41,166 nucleotides of DNA, from positions 1 to 41,166 of the forward strand of contig WFSA01000035.1 in the NCBI GenBank assembly GCA_015486215.1, given 5' to 3'. Below, one piece after another: positions 1 through 6,956 of the stretch (positions are counted from its first letter, which is position 1; each line of letters starts with the position of its first letter). This DNA is from Anaerolineae bacterium. Lineage in GTDB: Bacteria; Chloroflexota; Anaerolineae; Promineifilales; Promineifilaceae. A program made the translations under genes and the position numbers. The notes below the pieces were generated by a model. It saw nothing but the letters and a program-made list of their open reading frames with translations, did no database searches and was not told where the DNA came from.

Positions 1-139
1 CAAATTTACACCGTTTTTAGCAGCTCCACAATTGACATAACATGTGAATTGCGGGGAATTTATACGTTACGATTGTCGTGATCGTATGTCGTGATCCGTT
101 TCGTGATCGGTTTTTTCGATTTTCGATCACGAAAACGAT
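1..139 (-). repeat. Repeat F, truncated copy
   Basis: This is the reverse complement of the repeat seen complete at 10815-11028 and 25554-25736. It shares the motif around TTTACACCGTTTTTAGC and the GTGATCG-rich palindromic core. It runs off the left window edge and stops abruptly where repeat A begins at 140. The missing end does not reappear on the other side of repeat A, so it was lost by deletion or recombination. Confidence 0.8.
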
Positions 140-373
140 GTATCTTCTCAATAAAGCGTGGACAAGACTTGACAAATTTCATCAGCACTTTATTTTACAC
201 GAGTATCATGTATCTTCTCAAAATTTCGGGGAGACTTGACAGGTTTTCTATAATATTTTCGTGTAAAACGCGAGACTCTTATGAAACCTGTCAAGTCTTT
301 GCCCCAATTTATTGAGATGTTACAGTATCATTAAGAAAATTTGTCAAGTCTCCCCAGAATACTGAGAAGATAC
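140..373 (+). repeat. Repeat A, split by a nested A-prime element
   Basis: A 112-bp inverted-repeat element whose ends are GTATCTTCTCA and its complement. The left part is 140-209 and the right part 332-373; the A-prime element at 210-323 and its duplicated target lie between them. The 8 bp outside the two ends do not match, unlike most A copies here, so the outer junctions have been rearranged. It reads in the same direction as the redoxin gene downstream. Confidence 0.85.
210..323 (+). repeat. Repeat A-prime (A-related MITE) inside repeat A
   Basis: A 114-bp relative of repeat A, starting GTATCTTCTCAAAATTTCGG and ending GAGATGTTAC, with long internal complementarity. It is flanked on both sides by AGTATCAT (202-209 and 324-331), an exact 8-bp target-site duplication. 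This shows directly that it jumped into an existing A copy. Confidence 0.85.
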
Positions 374-512
374 GTCTTCCGCTTGTCAAACGAGTAAAAT
401 TCACTCATATGGGAAGGATGTTACAAAAAAGATGACCGTGCATCAAACGATAACGGGGAGTGTCGAAAAAAAACAGGGACAGCGATCGCATTGATAAAAA
501 AGGAGCGTATCT

Positions 513-560
513 GTGAAATCATTGTCTATGAGTGAGCGTTTTTATTTATGCGTAAATTGA
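513..560 (+). CDS. Possible 15-residue leader peptide overlapping the redoxin start
   Basis: A GTG at 513 sits 7 nt after a good Shine-Dalgarno (AGGAG, 501-505) and opens a 15-codon frame that ends with TGA at 558-560, past the redoxin ATG at 548. The redoxin ATG itself has only a weak ribosome site, so translation of this short frame could feed ribosomes to it by coupling. No similarity is recognised and the frame could be chance. The rest of the 374-547 stretch holds no other gene that I can see. Confidence 0.25.
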   Translation: MKSLSMSERFYLCVN

Positions 561-1108
561 AAGTTGGAAAACCAGCACCAGATGTAGGACTTGTAACATT
601 AGAGGGCAAACCATCCCGTCTTTCAGAGTATTGGGGAGAGGGGCGTTATGGCAACGGCCGTTCTGCCCTTCTCATCTTCATGCGCCATCTCGCTTGACTG
701 CCCTGCCGAGATCATGTGATGCAGGTTGTGTCACACCAAGCAGCATTTGAAGCCGCCAACATTAACATCGTGACGATCTCATTTGGTACCGCCTATTGGG
801 TAAATATGTGGCTGAATGAGACCAAATCCCCCTTTCCCTTTTTGCGGGATACAGAAAAATACGCTTACAAAGCGTACAATCTGGAATCATCCACATTACG
901 CTCGTGGAGTCCGGCGACCATTCTTTATTATGCCAAAGCAAAATTGCAAGGGCGCGAAATTCTTAGTCAACGAGGGGACGCACATCAACTGGGCGGCGAT
1001 TTTCTCATCGATCCACAAGGGGTAATCCGCCTGTCGCATCCGAGTTCTGATCCCACAGATCGGCCGTCGCTTGATGAATTGATGAAAGCAGTTTACAAAA
1101 TAGGGTGA
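548..1108 (+). CDS. Peroxiredoxin-like (AhpC/TSA family) protein, probable selenoprotein with in-frame TGA
   Basis: The frame runs from ATG 548 to TGA 1106-1108 (186 residues) with one internal TGA at 695-697, codon 50. The residues around it read FMRHLA-U-LPCRDH, exactly where AhpC/TSA-like redoxins of the 'FLRHFGC..C' type carry the first cysteine of CxxC. The TGA therefore replaces the reactive Cys, giving UxxC. Both sides remain open and family-like: a KVGKPAPD start, a beta-strand ALLIFMRH before the active site, and a VIRLSHPSSD segment near the end. This is what a thiol peroxidase or redox selenoprotein would look like; the family reduces peroxides or disulfides in the cytoplasm. The alternative is a recent TGC/TGT to TGA nonsense mutation. 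Nothing else in the frame is damaged, which favours selenocysteine. selA, selB, selC and selD are not in this window. Confidence 0.7.
698..732 (+). promoter_or_regulatory. Candidate bacterial SECIS hairpin
   Basis: Directly after the TGA, CCTGC (702-706) can pair with GCAGG (721-725). A further ATC/GAT pairing (711-713 with 718-720) lies inside, and a weak outer GAC/GTC pairing at 696-698 with 730-732. The inner loop begins about 16 nt after the TGA. With the 14-nt loop, a G is its second base, as bacterial SECIS elements prefer. The stem is short, so this is only suggestive. Confidence 0.4.
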
Positions 1109-1120
1109 TGAAATGTTTCA

Positions 1121-1173
1121 GGTGACAGGCACTTGTGACAGGCACTTGCCAAGTGCCTGTCACCTTGACTTTT
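1121..1173. terminator. Bidirectional hairpin between convergent genes
   Basis: GTGACAGGCACTTG (1135-1148) pairs with its exact complement at 1150-1163, preceded by a direct copy of GTGACAGGCACTTG and followed by a T run at 1169-1173. It lies between the stop of the redoxin gene and the stop of the opposing MFS gene, so it can end transcription from both sides. The same palindrome recurs at 19749-19779. Confidence 0.6.
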
Positions 1174-2390
1174 TATGCGTCTGGTTGGGCTGGCTTATAG
1201 CGTAGCCAGACAAGTAGACCTGGCAGCAGGGCGGCCAAGCCAGCGGTGGCAAGAACGGCCGTTAATCCAATCCATTCCTCTGCAAAGCCAGACAGCCCCA
1301 TCGCCAAAAAAGAAGAAGCCCCCAGCAACGCTTGCGAAACCCCCAGCACACGGCCGCGTAACTGTTCTGGAGCCGTTTGAAATGTCGTGTTGGAACTCGC
1401 TTGCACCATCACCATACCGACACCCGAAACCGCAGAAATTAGTAACGCGATGTATAGATTTGCAGCATGAGGCAGTAAGGCGACCATCACACCAGCTATC
1501 ACTGCACCGATGGCGGCCAAGCGCGTGCGGTCAACCTGCGCCCCCCATTTTCCCATCATAATCGCACCTAGCAGCAGCCCCGCGCCCATAGATGACATCA
1601 TCATGCCATAGCCGCCCGCGCCTACGCCCAGCGTCTCTTTGGCGATGACCACGCCCAGTACGCTGAGTGCGCCCGTCGCAAAATAGACCATTGATGACAT
1701 CAGCAGACTTGCCATCACATCGCTGCGTGTACGGACGTAAGCAAAGCCGGCCTTCATATCGCTAAGGAAATTGTTTTTGCTTAGCGGTTGCGTGCGATGC
1801 GGCAGTATCAGCAAGCCGACAGCCAGCGCGGGGACAAAGAAGGTGATGGAATCTATGAAAAAAGCGGCATCCAGCCCGAATTTATCAATAACAAAGCCGC
1901 CAATCGCCGGCCCCAGCGCGATTGCACCCACATACGCCATCGAGAAAAGCGAATTGGCAGTGATCAACTGCTTCTCTGACACCAGATTGGGGATTGTGGC
2001 CGCGCGGGCGGGGATGAATAACTGATTGACGATGGACATAATCAGGTAAATACCGTATACCATCCGCAATGAGCTGGTAAAAGGAATGAGCAGAATGAGC
2101 AATCCTTGCGCCAGATTTGAGGCGACCATGACCCATTTACGATGAAGGCGATCTACCATCGCGCCGGCCGCGCTGCCCAAAATAAGGGCTGGCAACGCTT
2201 TTAACATCATCAAGGTGCTGACGGATGAGGCTGATGATGTTGACTCATACACCAGCATGATCAAGGCTACTGCCACCAATCGATCCCCTATCAATGAGAT
2301 CGCTTCGCTGCCTAATAAGACATTGAATTTGGGTTGCCGTAAAACAGCATTAAAATTGCCGTGCTGTCTACTTTTTTCCCCTGCTGTCAT
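1173..2390 (-). CDS. MFS transporter, drug/siderophore exporter type
   Basis: A 405-residue major facilitator protein of the MFS_3/EntS-like exporter group, predicted in the inner membrane with about 12 hydrophobic segments. The N-terminus NVLLGSEAISLIGDRL opens helix 1, and GAMVDRLHRKWVM is the loop 2-3 motif (D-R-x-x-R-K type). A second basic motif, WGAQVDRTRL, follows in the second half. I start it at ATG 2388-2390 because it then overlaps the stop of the upstream kinase-like gene by 4 bp (ATGA), which implies translational coupling. The longer in-frame extension upstream lies inside that gene and looks non-natural. It is probably co-transcribed with the phosphotransferase and controlled by the TetR protein at 5206-5784. 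The substrate is unknown; the context suggests a xenobiotic. Confidence 0.85.
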   Translation of the reverse strand: MTAGEKSRQHGNFNAVLRQPKFNVLLGSEAISLIGDRLVAVALIMLVYESTSSASSVSTLMMLKALPALILGSAAGAMVDRLHRKWVMVASNLAQGLLILLIPFTSSLRMVYGIYLIMSIVNQLFIPARAATIPNLVSEKQLITANSLFSMAYVGAIALGPAIGGFVIDKFGLDAAFFIDSITFFVPALAVGLLILPHRTQPLSKNNFLSDMKAGFAYVRTRSDVMASLLMSSMVYFATGALSVLGVVIAKETLGVGAGGYGMMMSSMGAGLLLGAIMMGKWGAQVDRTRLAAIGAVIAGVMVALLPHAANLYIALLISAVSGVGMVMVQASSNTTFQTAPEQLRGRVLGVSQALLGASSFLAMGLSGFAEEWIGLTAVLATAGLAALLPGLLVWLRYKPAQPDA

Positions 2391-4975
2391 AATAGTACAA
2401 TCCCTTTGTCGCCATCTATTGTGATTGTATCCCCATTTCTGATGCGTATGGTGGCATCGTTTGTGCCTAAAACGGCCGGTAATCCATACTCCCGCGCTAC
2501 CACACCAGAGTGGGAAAGTAGCCCGCCATAATCGGTGACCAATCCGGCGGCAATGCCGAACAAGGGTGTCCATGCGGGGGTAGTGGCGGGGGTGATCAGG
2601 ATTTCGCCATATTGCAGTGTGCTAAAATCGGCGGGGCCGCACACGATACGCGCTTTGCCGCTGACTGTGCCGCTGCTGGCGGCGATGCCGTGTAAACTGT
2701 TGTTAGATGTGACGGTAACGGCCGTTTTTCTCTTGCCGCCAAGTGTCATCGGCGGACGCATTTTGTGATACCGTTTTAATGTAGCCCGCCGTTCTGTTAT
2801 CAGTTGGATGGCAGTGGTAAGCAGATTATCATCGTCTTGTGATCCCACAAATTGAGCGACCAATGTCTGTATTTCAGCATTTTCTAGAAAGAAAATATCA
2901 TCTTTTTCTTGCAATATGCCTGCTTCTTGTAGACGAGCTTCAAAAATGGCTAAAACACGGCGCAGAGTGGGCAAGGTCATCACCAGATAAAACTGTTGAT
3001 TTTCACGCAAGCGGAAGTACGTTTGGGCGAGGGGCAGTGCACGGTCGAAAATAAGCCGTTTGGGCAGGGGAAGGCGTTCTCTTGCTTGGCGAACGGCCGC
3101 TTCTCGTGCTGCTGCCTGCCGTGCCTCTCCTTCTCCAGGATCGACAATTGCCTCATCTAAATAGACGCGAATCATCTCTAGAATCTGTTGCGGTTGCTCG
3201 ATCCAAGTCGGGTGCATCATCTCATAGCGGGGGGCACGATGCCCATACTGCCGCAAAAAGGAGTTTAATCCAGTTAAAAAGGAGTTGCCGCCGGGCAAAA
3301 CGACTATTTGTTCGCGCCAATCATCAGCCAATGGAGATGAAAGCAAGTGCCGCAACTGCTTATGCGGACGTGCCTGCACCGCTAACTGCCATAAGGCACG
3401 GTTTGTCTCCATTGTCATATTACCCGTCAATCCCGAAAGCATCGTCGTTGCTAAATGGCCGTTCTCATCGTTCAGCCAAGCGTGGGTAATCGCTTGTAGC
3501 AGTTGCAACGAGATTTCAGCGGCCACAATGCTGTAAGCGTGATTTTTTAGTAAGGGAGCTATCTGTGTATATTGTCCGATGAAGAGGGGCAGGAGGTCGG
3601 CCGTGCTGAATGATTCCCACTCGCGGTCTGCATCTTGGCGAACGGCCGTTACATACGTTTCCAGCAGATTGTCCCATTGGCGGTGTGTGGTGCGTATCAG
3701 TTTGCCCAGACGTGCGAATGTCATCAATAATGATGGTAAATCCTTGAGGGAGGGACGGGGCGAATCTTCTTTTGGTTCATCTGATTCTACTTCTACCGGC
3801 GGGCGGGCGGGGGATGAGGCAAATCCTTGCTTCAGCAAGGTGATATTGATATAAGGGATGCCATAAAATTGGTTAATTAACGGCGGAGAATTCTCAGGAA
3901 AAGAGCCGCCCATCACGCTCATGCTCATCTCAAGTGACGAAAAAAGCATATCGGCCGTAACCGACCATGTGAACGGAGTGATAGGCTCGGGATACCGTTC
4001 AATCAGCATGAGACGGCTCCACTCTGCACCCATCAAGTCAACTTTTTCCATTTGTTCTGGCAGGGCAGTGATGGGACGCGCTTGTAGAAGATGCAGGCCA
4101 CCGTCGGCAAAACTCCATTCTAAATCCATCGGCCGCTTGGCGTGATTTTCAACAGCGCGACCCAATGTCGCCAATTGGCTGATCTGCTCGCTGTCGAGGA
4201 CGGGCACATGTCGTTTTTCCTCTGGCACAGCTTGTTCGGCCGAGCCGGCGGCGGTGCGAATGGTCATCAGTTTTTTATCGGCAATCTGCTCATCTTTCAC
4301 CTGTCCGTCCGTTTTATCTATGGTGATGGTATCTGGTGTAACCAGCCCGCTGACGACTGCTTCGCCTAATCCCCAAGCGGCGTTGATGACGATTTCGTCT
4401 CGTGCGCCGCTGACGGGGTTGGCGGTAAACAGCACGCCGGCCGAATCGGCGGCGATGAGTTCTTGCACGACAACGGCCATGCTGACTTCATCAGGGGCGA
4501 TGTTTTCGCGCTTGCGATAGGTGACGGCGCGGTCTGTCCAGAGGGATGCCCAACAGTTTTGAACGGCCGTTTTCACCGCATCGATCCCCAGAACGTTGAG
4601 ATAGGTATCTTGTTGACCAGCAAAGGATGCGCCTGGCAAATCTTCGGCAGTCGCAGAGGAGCGGACGGCAACGACCGTTTTCTCCAAGTGTCCATATGCA
4701 GTCGTCAGTTCGGCCAAAAGTGGCTTAGGCATGACGGCATGAGTGAAAAGCTCTCGAATAGATTGCTCACCCTGTCCACCTTGCCGTGCATGATTGATAA
4801 TCTGTTCTTGCAAGCCATTAGCGGCCACAAAAGCAGTGTACGCCGTAGTTGTGAGGCAAAATCCAGCGGGAACGGGCATCCCTATCTGTGTCATTTCGCC
4901 TAAACTGGCTCCTTTCCCTCCCGCGAGAAGGATGTCGTGTTGGTTTAATTCTGAGAAAAATTTGATGTACTTCAT
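2387..4975 (-). CDS. PEP synthase / rifampicin phosphotransferase-like enzyme
   Basis: This 862-residue protein has an N-terminal ATP-grasp PEP/pyruvate-binding domain (GGKGASLGEM near residue 20, VAVRSSATAEDLPGASFAGQ near 105, LEWSFADG...LLQARPIT near 300). A long helical middle domain opens with EWSRLMLIERYPEPITPFTW, and a C-terminal swivelling phosphohistidine domain carries GGLLSHSGVVAREYGLPAV with the probable catalytic His822. Length and architecture match rifampicin phosphotransferases (ATP domain, drug domain, His domain) rather than classical PpsA, which lacks this middle domain and has a C-terminal PEP/pyruvate barrel. The start is ATG 4975, preceded by AAGGA 8 nt upstream. A TetR-type operator lies just upstream. 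It shares an operon with the MFS exporter. The phosphate acceptor may be an antibiotic or another small molecule; this is inferred. Confidence 0.8.
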   Translation of the reverse strand: MKYIKFFSELNQHDILLAGGKGASLGEMTQIGMPVPAGFCLTTTAYTAFVAANGLQEQIINHARQGGQGEQSIRELFTHAVMPKPLLAELTTAYGHLEKTVVAVRSSATAEDLPGASFAGQQDTYLNVLGIDAVKTAVQNCWASLWTDRAVTYRKRENIAPDEVSMAVVVQELIAADSAGVLFTANPVSGARDEIVINAAWGLGEAVVSGLVTPDTITIDKTDGQVKDEQIADKKLMTIRTAAGSAEQAVPEEKRHVPVLDSEQISQLATLGRAVENHAKRPMDLEWSFADGGLHLLQARPITALPEQMEKVDLMGAEWSRLMLIERYPEPITPFTWSVTADMLFSSLEMSMSVMGGSFPENSPPLINQFYGIPYINITLLKQGFASSPARPPVEVESDEPKEDSPRPSLKDLPSLLMTFARLGKLIRTTHRQWDNLLETYVTAVRQDADREWESFSTADLLPLFIGQYTQIAPLLKNHAYSIVAAEISLQLLQAITHAWLNDENGHLATTMLSGLTGNMTMETNRALWQLAVQARPHKQLRHLLSSPLADDWREQIVVLPGGNSFLTGLNSFLRQYGHRAPRYEMMHPTWIEQPQQILEMIRVYLDEAIVDPGEGEARQAAAREAAVRQARERLPLPKRLIFDRALPLAQTYFRLRENQQFYLVMTLPTLRRVLAIFEARLQEAGILQEKDDIFFLENAEIQTLVAQFVGSQDDDNLLTTAIQLITERRATLKRYHKMRPPMTLGGKRKTAVTVTSNNSLHGIAASSGTVSGKARIVCGPADFSTLQYGEILITPATTPAWTPLFGIAAGLVTDYGGLLSHSGVVAREYGLPAVLGTNDATIRIRNGDTITIDGDKGIVLL

Positions 4976-4990
4976 GTTTTTTTCCTTGCA

Positions 4991-5006
4991 GACCGAACGG
5001 GCGGTC
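4991..5006. promoter_or_regulatory. TetR-type operator upstream of the phosphotransferase gene
   Basis: GACCGAACGGGCGGTC is an inverted repeat (GACCG / CGGTC) lying 16-31 bp before the ATG of the phosphotransferase gene. It matches the site at 6199-6214 in 14 of 16 positions, and no other copy was noticed. Binding here by the neighbouring TetR protein would block transcription of the phosphotransferase-MFS operon. Confidence 0.65.
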
Positions 5007-5108
5007 GTGCCTTTGGGCAAAGAGCTGACAGGTTTCATCACGGAATCTCGTTTATATGGGCATCATACTGAAATCTGTTAGTTCTCTGACTTTTTTAGGT
5101 GCTGATTC

Positions 5109-5220
5109 GTATCTTCTCAGTATTCTGGGGAGACTTGACAAATTTTCCTAATGATACTCGTGTAAAATAAAGTGCTGATGAAATTTATCAACTCTTGTCC
5201 ACGATTTATTGAGAAGATAC
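5109..5220 (-). repeat. Repeat A (112 bp), supplies the stop codon of tetR
   Basis: A complete A element with the exact 8-bp duplication GCTGATTC on both sides (5101-5108, 5221-5228). On the minus strand it reads GTATCTTCTCAATAA, which translates as V-S-S-Q-stop in the tetR frame. Removing the element and one duplication restores an end one residue after the shared Ser (Thr-stop). It points toward the phosphotransferase gene. Confidence 0.9.
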
Positions 5221-5784
5221 GCTGATTCCGTGATAGAAAATATCGAGAAGAGCGGCTGTTCCCGCTTTTGTTGTTAGCATTGGATGGGCTAACGCTATGG
5301 TTGATGTGACCTGACCAAGAATCATGGCAACGAGTATCTGTGCCGCTTTATCTGGATCGGTGTCACGGAAAATGCTGGCGGCTTGCCCTTGCACAATGGC
5401 GGCGGACACAAGGTTGGTGTGTGATTTCCAATAGGCGTGGAGCCGGGCATCGACGCGCTCGCGTCCAGCTGGCACTTCACGGCGCAGGACTTGTACAAGG
5501 CCGGCCGATTCTTGAAAGAGGGTGAGACTGGTGGAAACGGCCGTTTCTATTCGTCGTCGTGGATCAGGTTCCGTCAGCAAAGCTGTCAGTGTATCTTTAT
5601 CAATGTTCAATTCCTCGTCGAGTAATGCCAATGCAATCGTCTGCTTGTCAGCAAAGTGATGGTAGATGGTCGATTTGCCGATGCCCGCTTCTTCTGCCAG
5701 TTGGCGCATAGAGGTAGCTGTATACCCTTGCTGAACGAACAAGCGATGGGCGGCGTTTAGAATAGTTTTGCGTGTATTTATCAT
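5206..5784 (-). CDS. TetR/AcrR family transcriptional repressor
   Basis: A 192-residue regulator. Residues 1-50 form the TetR DNA-binding domain (RKTILNAAHRLFVQQGYTAT, then SMRQLAEEAGIGKSTIYHHF as the helix-turn-helix). The remaining all-helical part binds an unknown ligand and dimerises. It lies on the same strand as, and upstream of, the phosphotransferase-MFS pair, whose promoter carries an inverted repeat of TetR type; a near-identical site lies at 6199-6214 on its other side. Both ends are modified by repeat A. The last residues VSSQ and the stop come from the copy at 5109-5220. The copy at 5792-5903 begins 7 bp before the ATG, so promoter and ribosome site are probably element-derived (GAGAAG 11 nt upstream). 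Whether it is still expressed at the original level is uncertain. Confidence 0.9.
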   Translation of the reverse strand: MINTRKTILNAAHRLFVQQGYTATSMRQLAEEAGIGKSTIYHHFADKQTIALALLDEELNIDKDTLTALLTEPDPRRRIETAVSTSLTLFQESAGLVQVLRREVPAGRERVDARLHAYWKSHTNLVSAAIVQGQAASIFRDTDPDKAAQILVAMILGQVTSTIALAHPMLTTKAGTAALLDIFYHGISVSSQ

Positions 5785-5791
5785 TATTTAT

Positions 5792-5903
5792 GTATCTTCT
5801 CAGTATTTTGGGGAGACTTGACAAATTTTCCTAATGGTACTCGTGTAAAATAAAGTGCTGATGAAATTTGTCAAGTCTTGTCCGCGATTTATTGAGAAGA
5901 TAC
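5792..5903 (-). repeat. Repeat A (112 bp) immediately upstream of tetR
   Basis: A complete element flanked by the exact 8-bp duplication TTATTTAT (5784-5791 and 5904-5911), the first base of which is part of the tetR start codon. Read on the minus strand it contains TTGACA, 16 bp, TATTTT, pointing at tetR, and its terminal GAGAAG lies 11 nt before the ATG. Confidence 0.9.
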
Positions 5904-5917
5904 TTATTTATCTCTTT

Positions 5918-6197
5918 AGGCAGGATTTATTTAACTACCAAAGTCGTCATTCCCGCGCATTCGCTTTCGCAGTTGCGCGGGCGGCGGCTCGGCAGGATTT
6001 ATTTACCTACCAAAGTCGTCATTCCCGCCCCATCCCCACCTTCGTGAGGACAGGCACTTCGTGAGGGTAAACTCTTTTAGGCGGGAATCTATGATTTCCC
6101 AGACTGTGGATTCCTGCCTTCGCAGAGCCTGCTCTTATGAAGATGGGGGAATGACAGATGGAAGTTTCGGGGGTTTATTTAATCCTCACTCCTTAAC
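5918..6197. repeat. Repeat G cluster, one end duplicated
   Basis: The motif GGCAGGATTTATTTA followed by CTACCAAAGTCGTCATTCCC occurs twice (about 5920 and 5990). It is followed by a hairpin-rich stretch with CACTTCGTGAGG and GGCGGGAATC, ending GGTTTATTTAATCCTCACTCC. The same family is present at 19626-19716, 25747-25862 and 32566-32775. No gene is visible in it. Confidence 0.7.
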
Positions 6198-6198
6198 A

Positions 6199-6214
6199 AA
6201 CCGAACGGTCGGTC
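6199..6214. promoter_or_regulatory. Second TetR-type operator
   Basis: AACCGAACGGTCGGTC, 14 of 16 identical to the site at 4991-5006, lies 15 bp before the ATG at 6229 of the decayed CGNR-type gene. Before the repeats arrived, this site would have sat between tetR and that divergent gene, the classic place for TetR autoregulation. Confidence 0.6.
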
Positions 6215-6228
6215 GATTGAGAGGTATT

Positions 6229-6758
6229 ATGCCAAATCAGAAGGATGTTGTCAACCTTTCAAATTATCTTTTACAAATAGAACTGAACGACCTTGAGTTC
6301 CGCAAGTTTGCGCCAAGTTGTGCTAGATCATTATAATAGACATATGAGCGATCAAAAAGAGCAATTTTTAACAAACGGTTTTGGGAATATTCTGTGGCTG
6401 GACATCGTAAACAGCGAACATTATGACGGTTTCGGAAATTTGACCGACCATCTCCAAGATAGTGAATGGATGGCGACGCTCTTAGAGCATTACCAATTTG
6501 CCAATATCGCGCGGAAGCAGCTGCCACAATATCTGCTTGACTTAAGAATATGGCTGCGGCATATCGCCCAAACGCTCGTCCAAAGTGCCCCCCTGACCAG
6601 CCGCGATATGGATACGCTGCGCGGCTATTTGGCAGAACCCGTACTTAGAACTCTCCATTATTCGGCCGATAAAGAAGAATACGCTTTCGCTTTCTAGCCC
6701 GTTCAATCCCATTGGCGTTGGATGCAGACTGAAATTGCGTTTTCATTAGTAAACATGT
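6229..6758 (+). pseudogene. Decayed CGNR/ABATE-domain regulator
   Basis: An ATG at 6229 with ribosome site AGAGG opens a frame ending at 6336. The reading continues one frame over from about 6293, through ATG 6344, to TAG 6695-6697. The second part, LWLDIVNSEHYDGFGNLTDH and then LLDLRIWLRHIAQTL, resembles the stress-response ABATE domain of CGNR zinc-finger proteins. After the TAG the same frame keeps reading like protein (PVQSHWRWMQTEIAFSLV) until repeat B begins at 6759. No CGNR zinc finger remains. The likely history is a frameshift, a nonsense codon and loss of the 3' end to repeats. Alternatively 6344-6697 is expressed as a 117-residue remnant. The upstream TetR-type operator suggests it once belonged to the neighbouring regulon. 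Confidence 0.5.
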
Positions 6759-6816
6759 GTAACTTCTCAAAAAGTTGGGGGCATGAGTACAGCTAATTGG
6801 GAAAGGAACGAATTTA
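6759..6816 (-). repeat. Repeat B, half copy
   Basis: GTAACTTCTCAAAAAGTTGG and the following GCATGAGTACAGC match the reverse complement of the complete B elements at 10243-10365 and 19498-19620. It is cut by repeat A at 6817 and its other half is missing. Confidence 0.7.
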
Positions 6817-6901
6817 GTATCTTCTCAATAAATCGTGGACAAGACTTGACAAATTTCATTAGGAAAATTTGTCAAGTCATCCCAGAATACTGAGAAGATA
6901 C
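6817..6901 (+). repeat. Repeat A, 85-bp internally deleted copy
   Basis: Both ends are intact but 27 bp of the centre (the CAGCACTTTATTTTACACG region) are gone, apparently by slippage between two CAT triplets. The flanking 8-mers do not match. It lies 55 bp before the first glycosyltransferase and reads in the same direction. Confidence 0.85.
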
Positions 6902-6956
6902 TGTCCATTATGAAACGTATGAAAGGTAATTTCTTAATATCTTGGGTATGATGCGT

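Noticed and set aside
91-315. Open frame of 74 codons at the left edge
   Set aside because: It runs entirely through repeats F, A and A-prime, has no ribosome site and no protein-like composition.
695-697. Genome-wide reassignment of TGA to an amino acid
   Set aside because: TGA is used as a normal stop elsewhere (for example at the ends of the second glycosyltransferase, etfB and betA), so only local selenocysteine recoding or mutation is considered.
2391-2573. N-terminal extension of the MFS protein
   Set aside because: It lies wholly inside the phosphotransferase gene and encodes a Cys/Arg/His-rich sequence unlike any MFS start. The ATGA overlap start is better.
6061-6228. Upstream extension of the frame leading to 6229
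   Set aside because: The extension is repeat G sequence. The ribosome site and operator favour the ATG at 6229.
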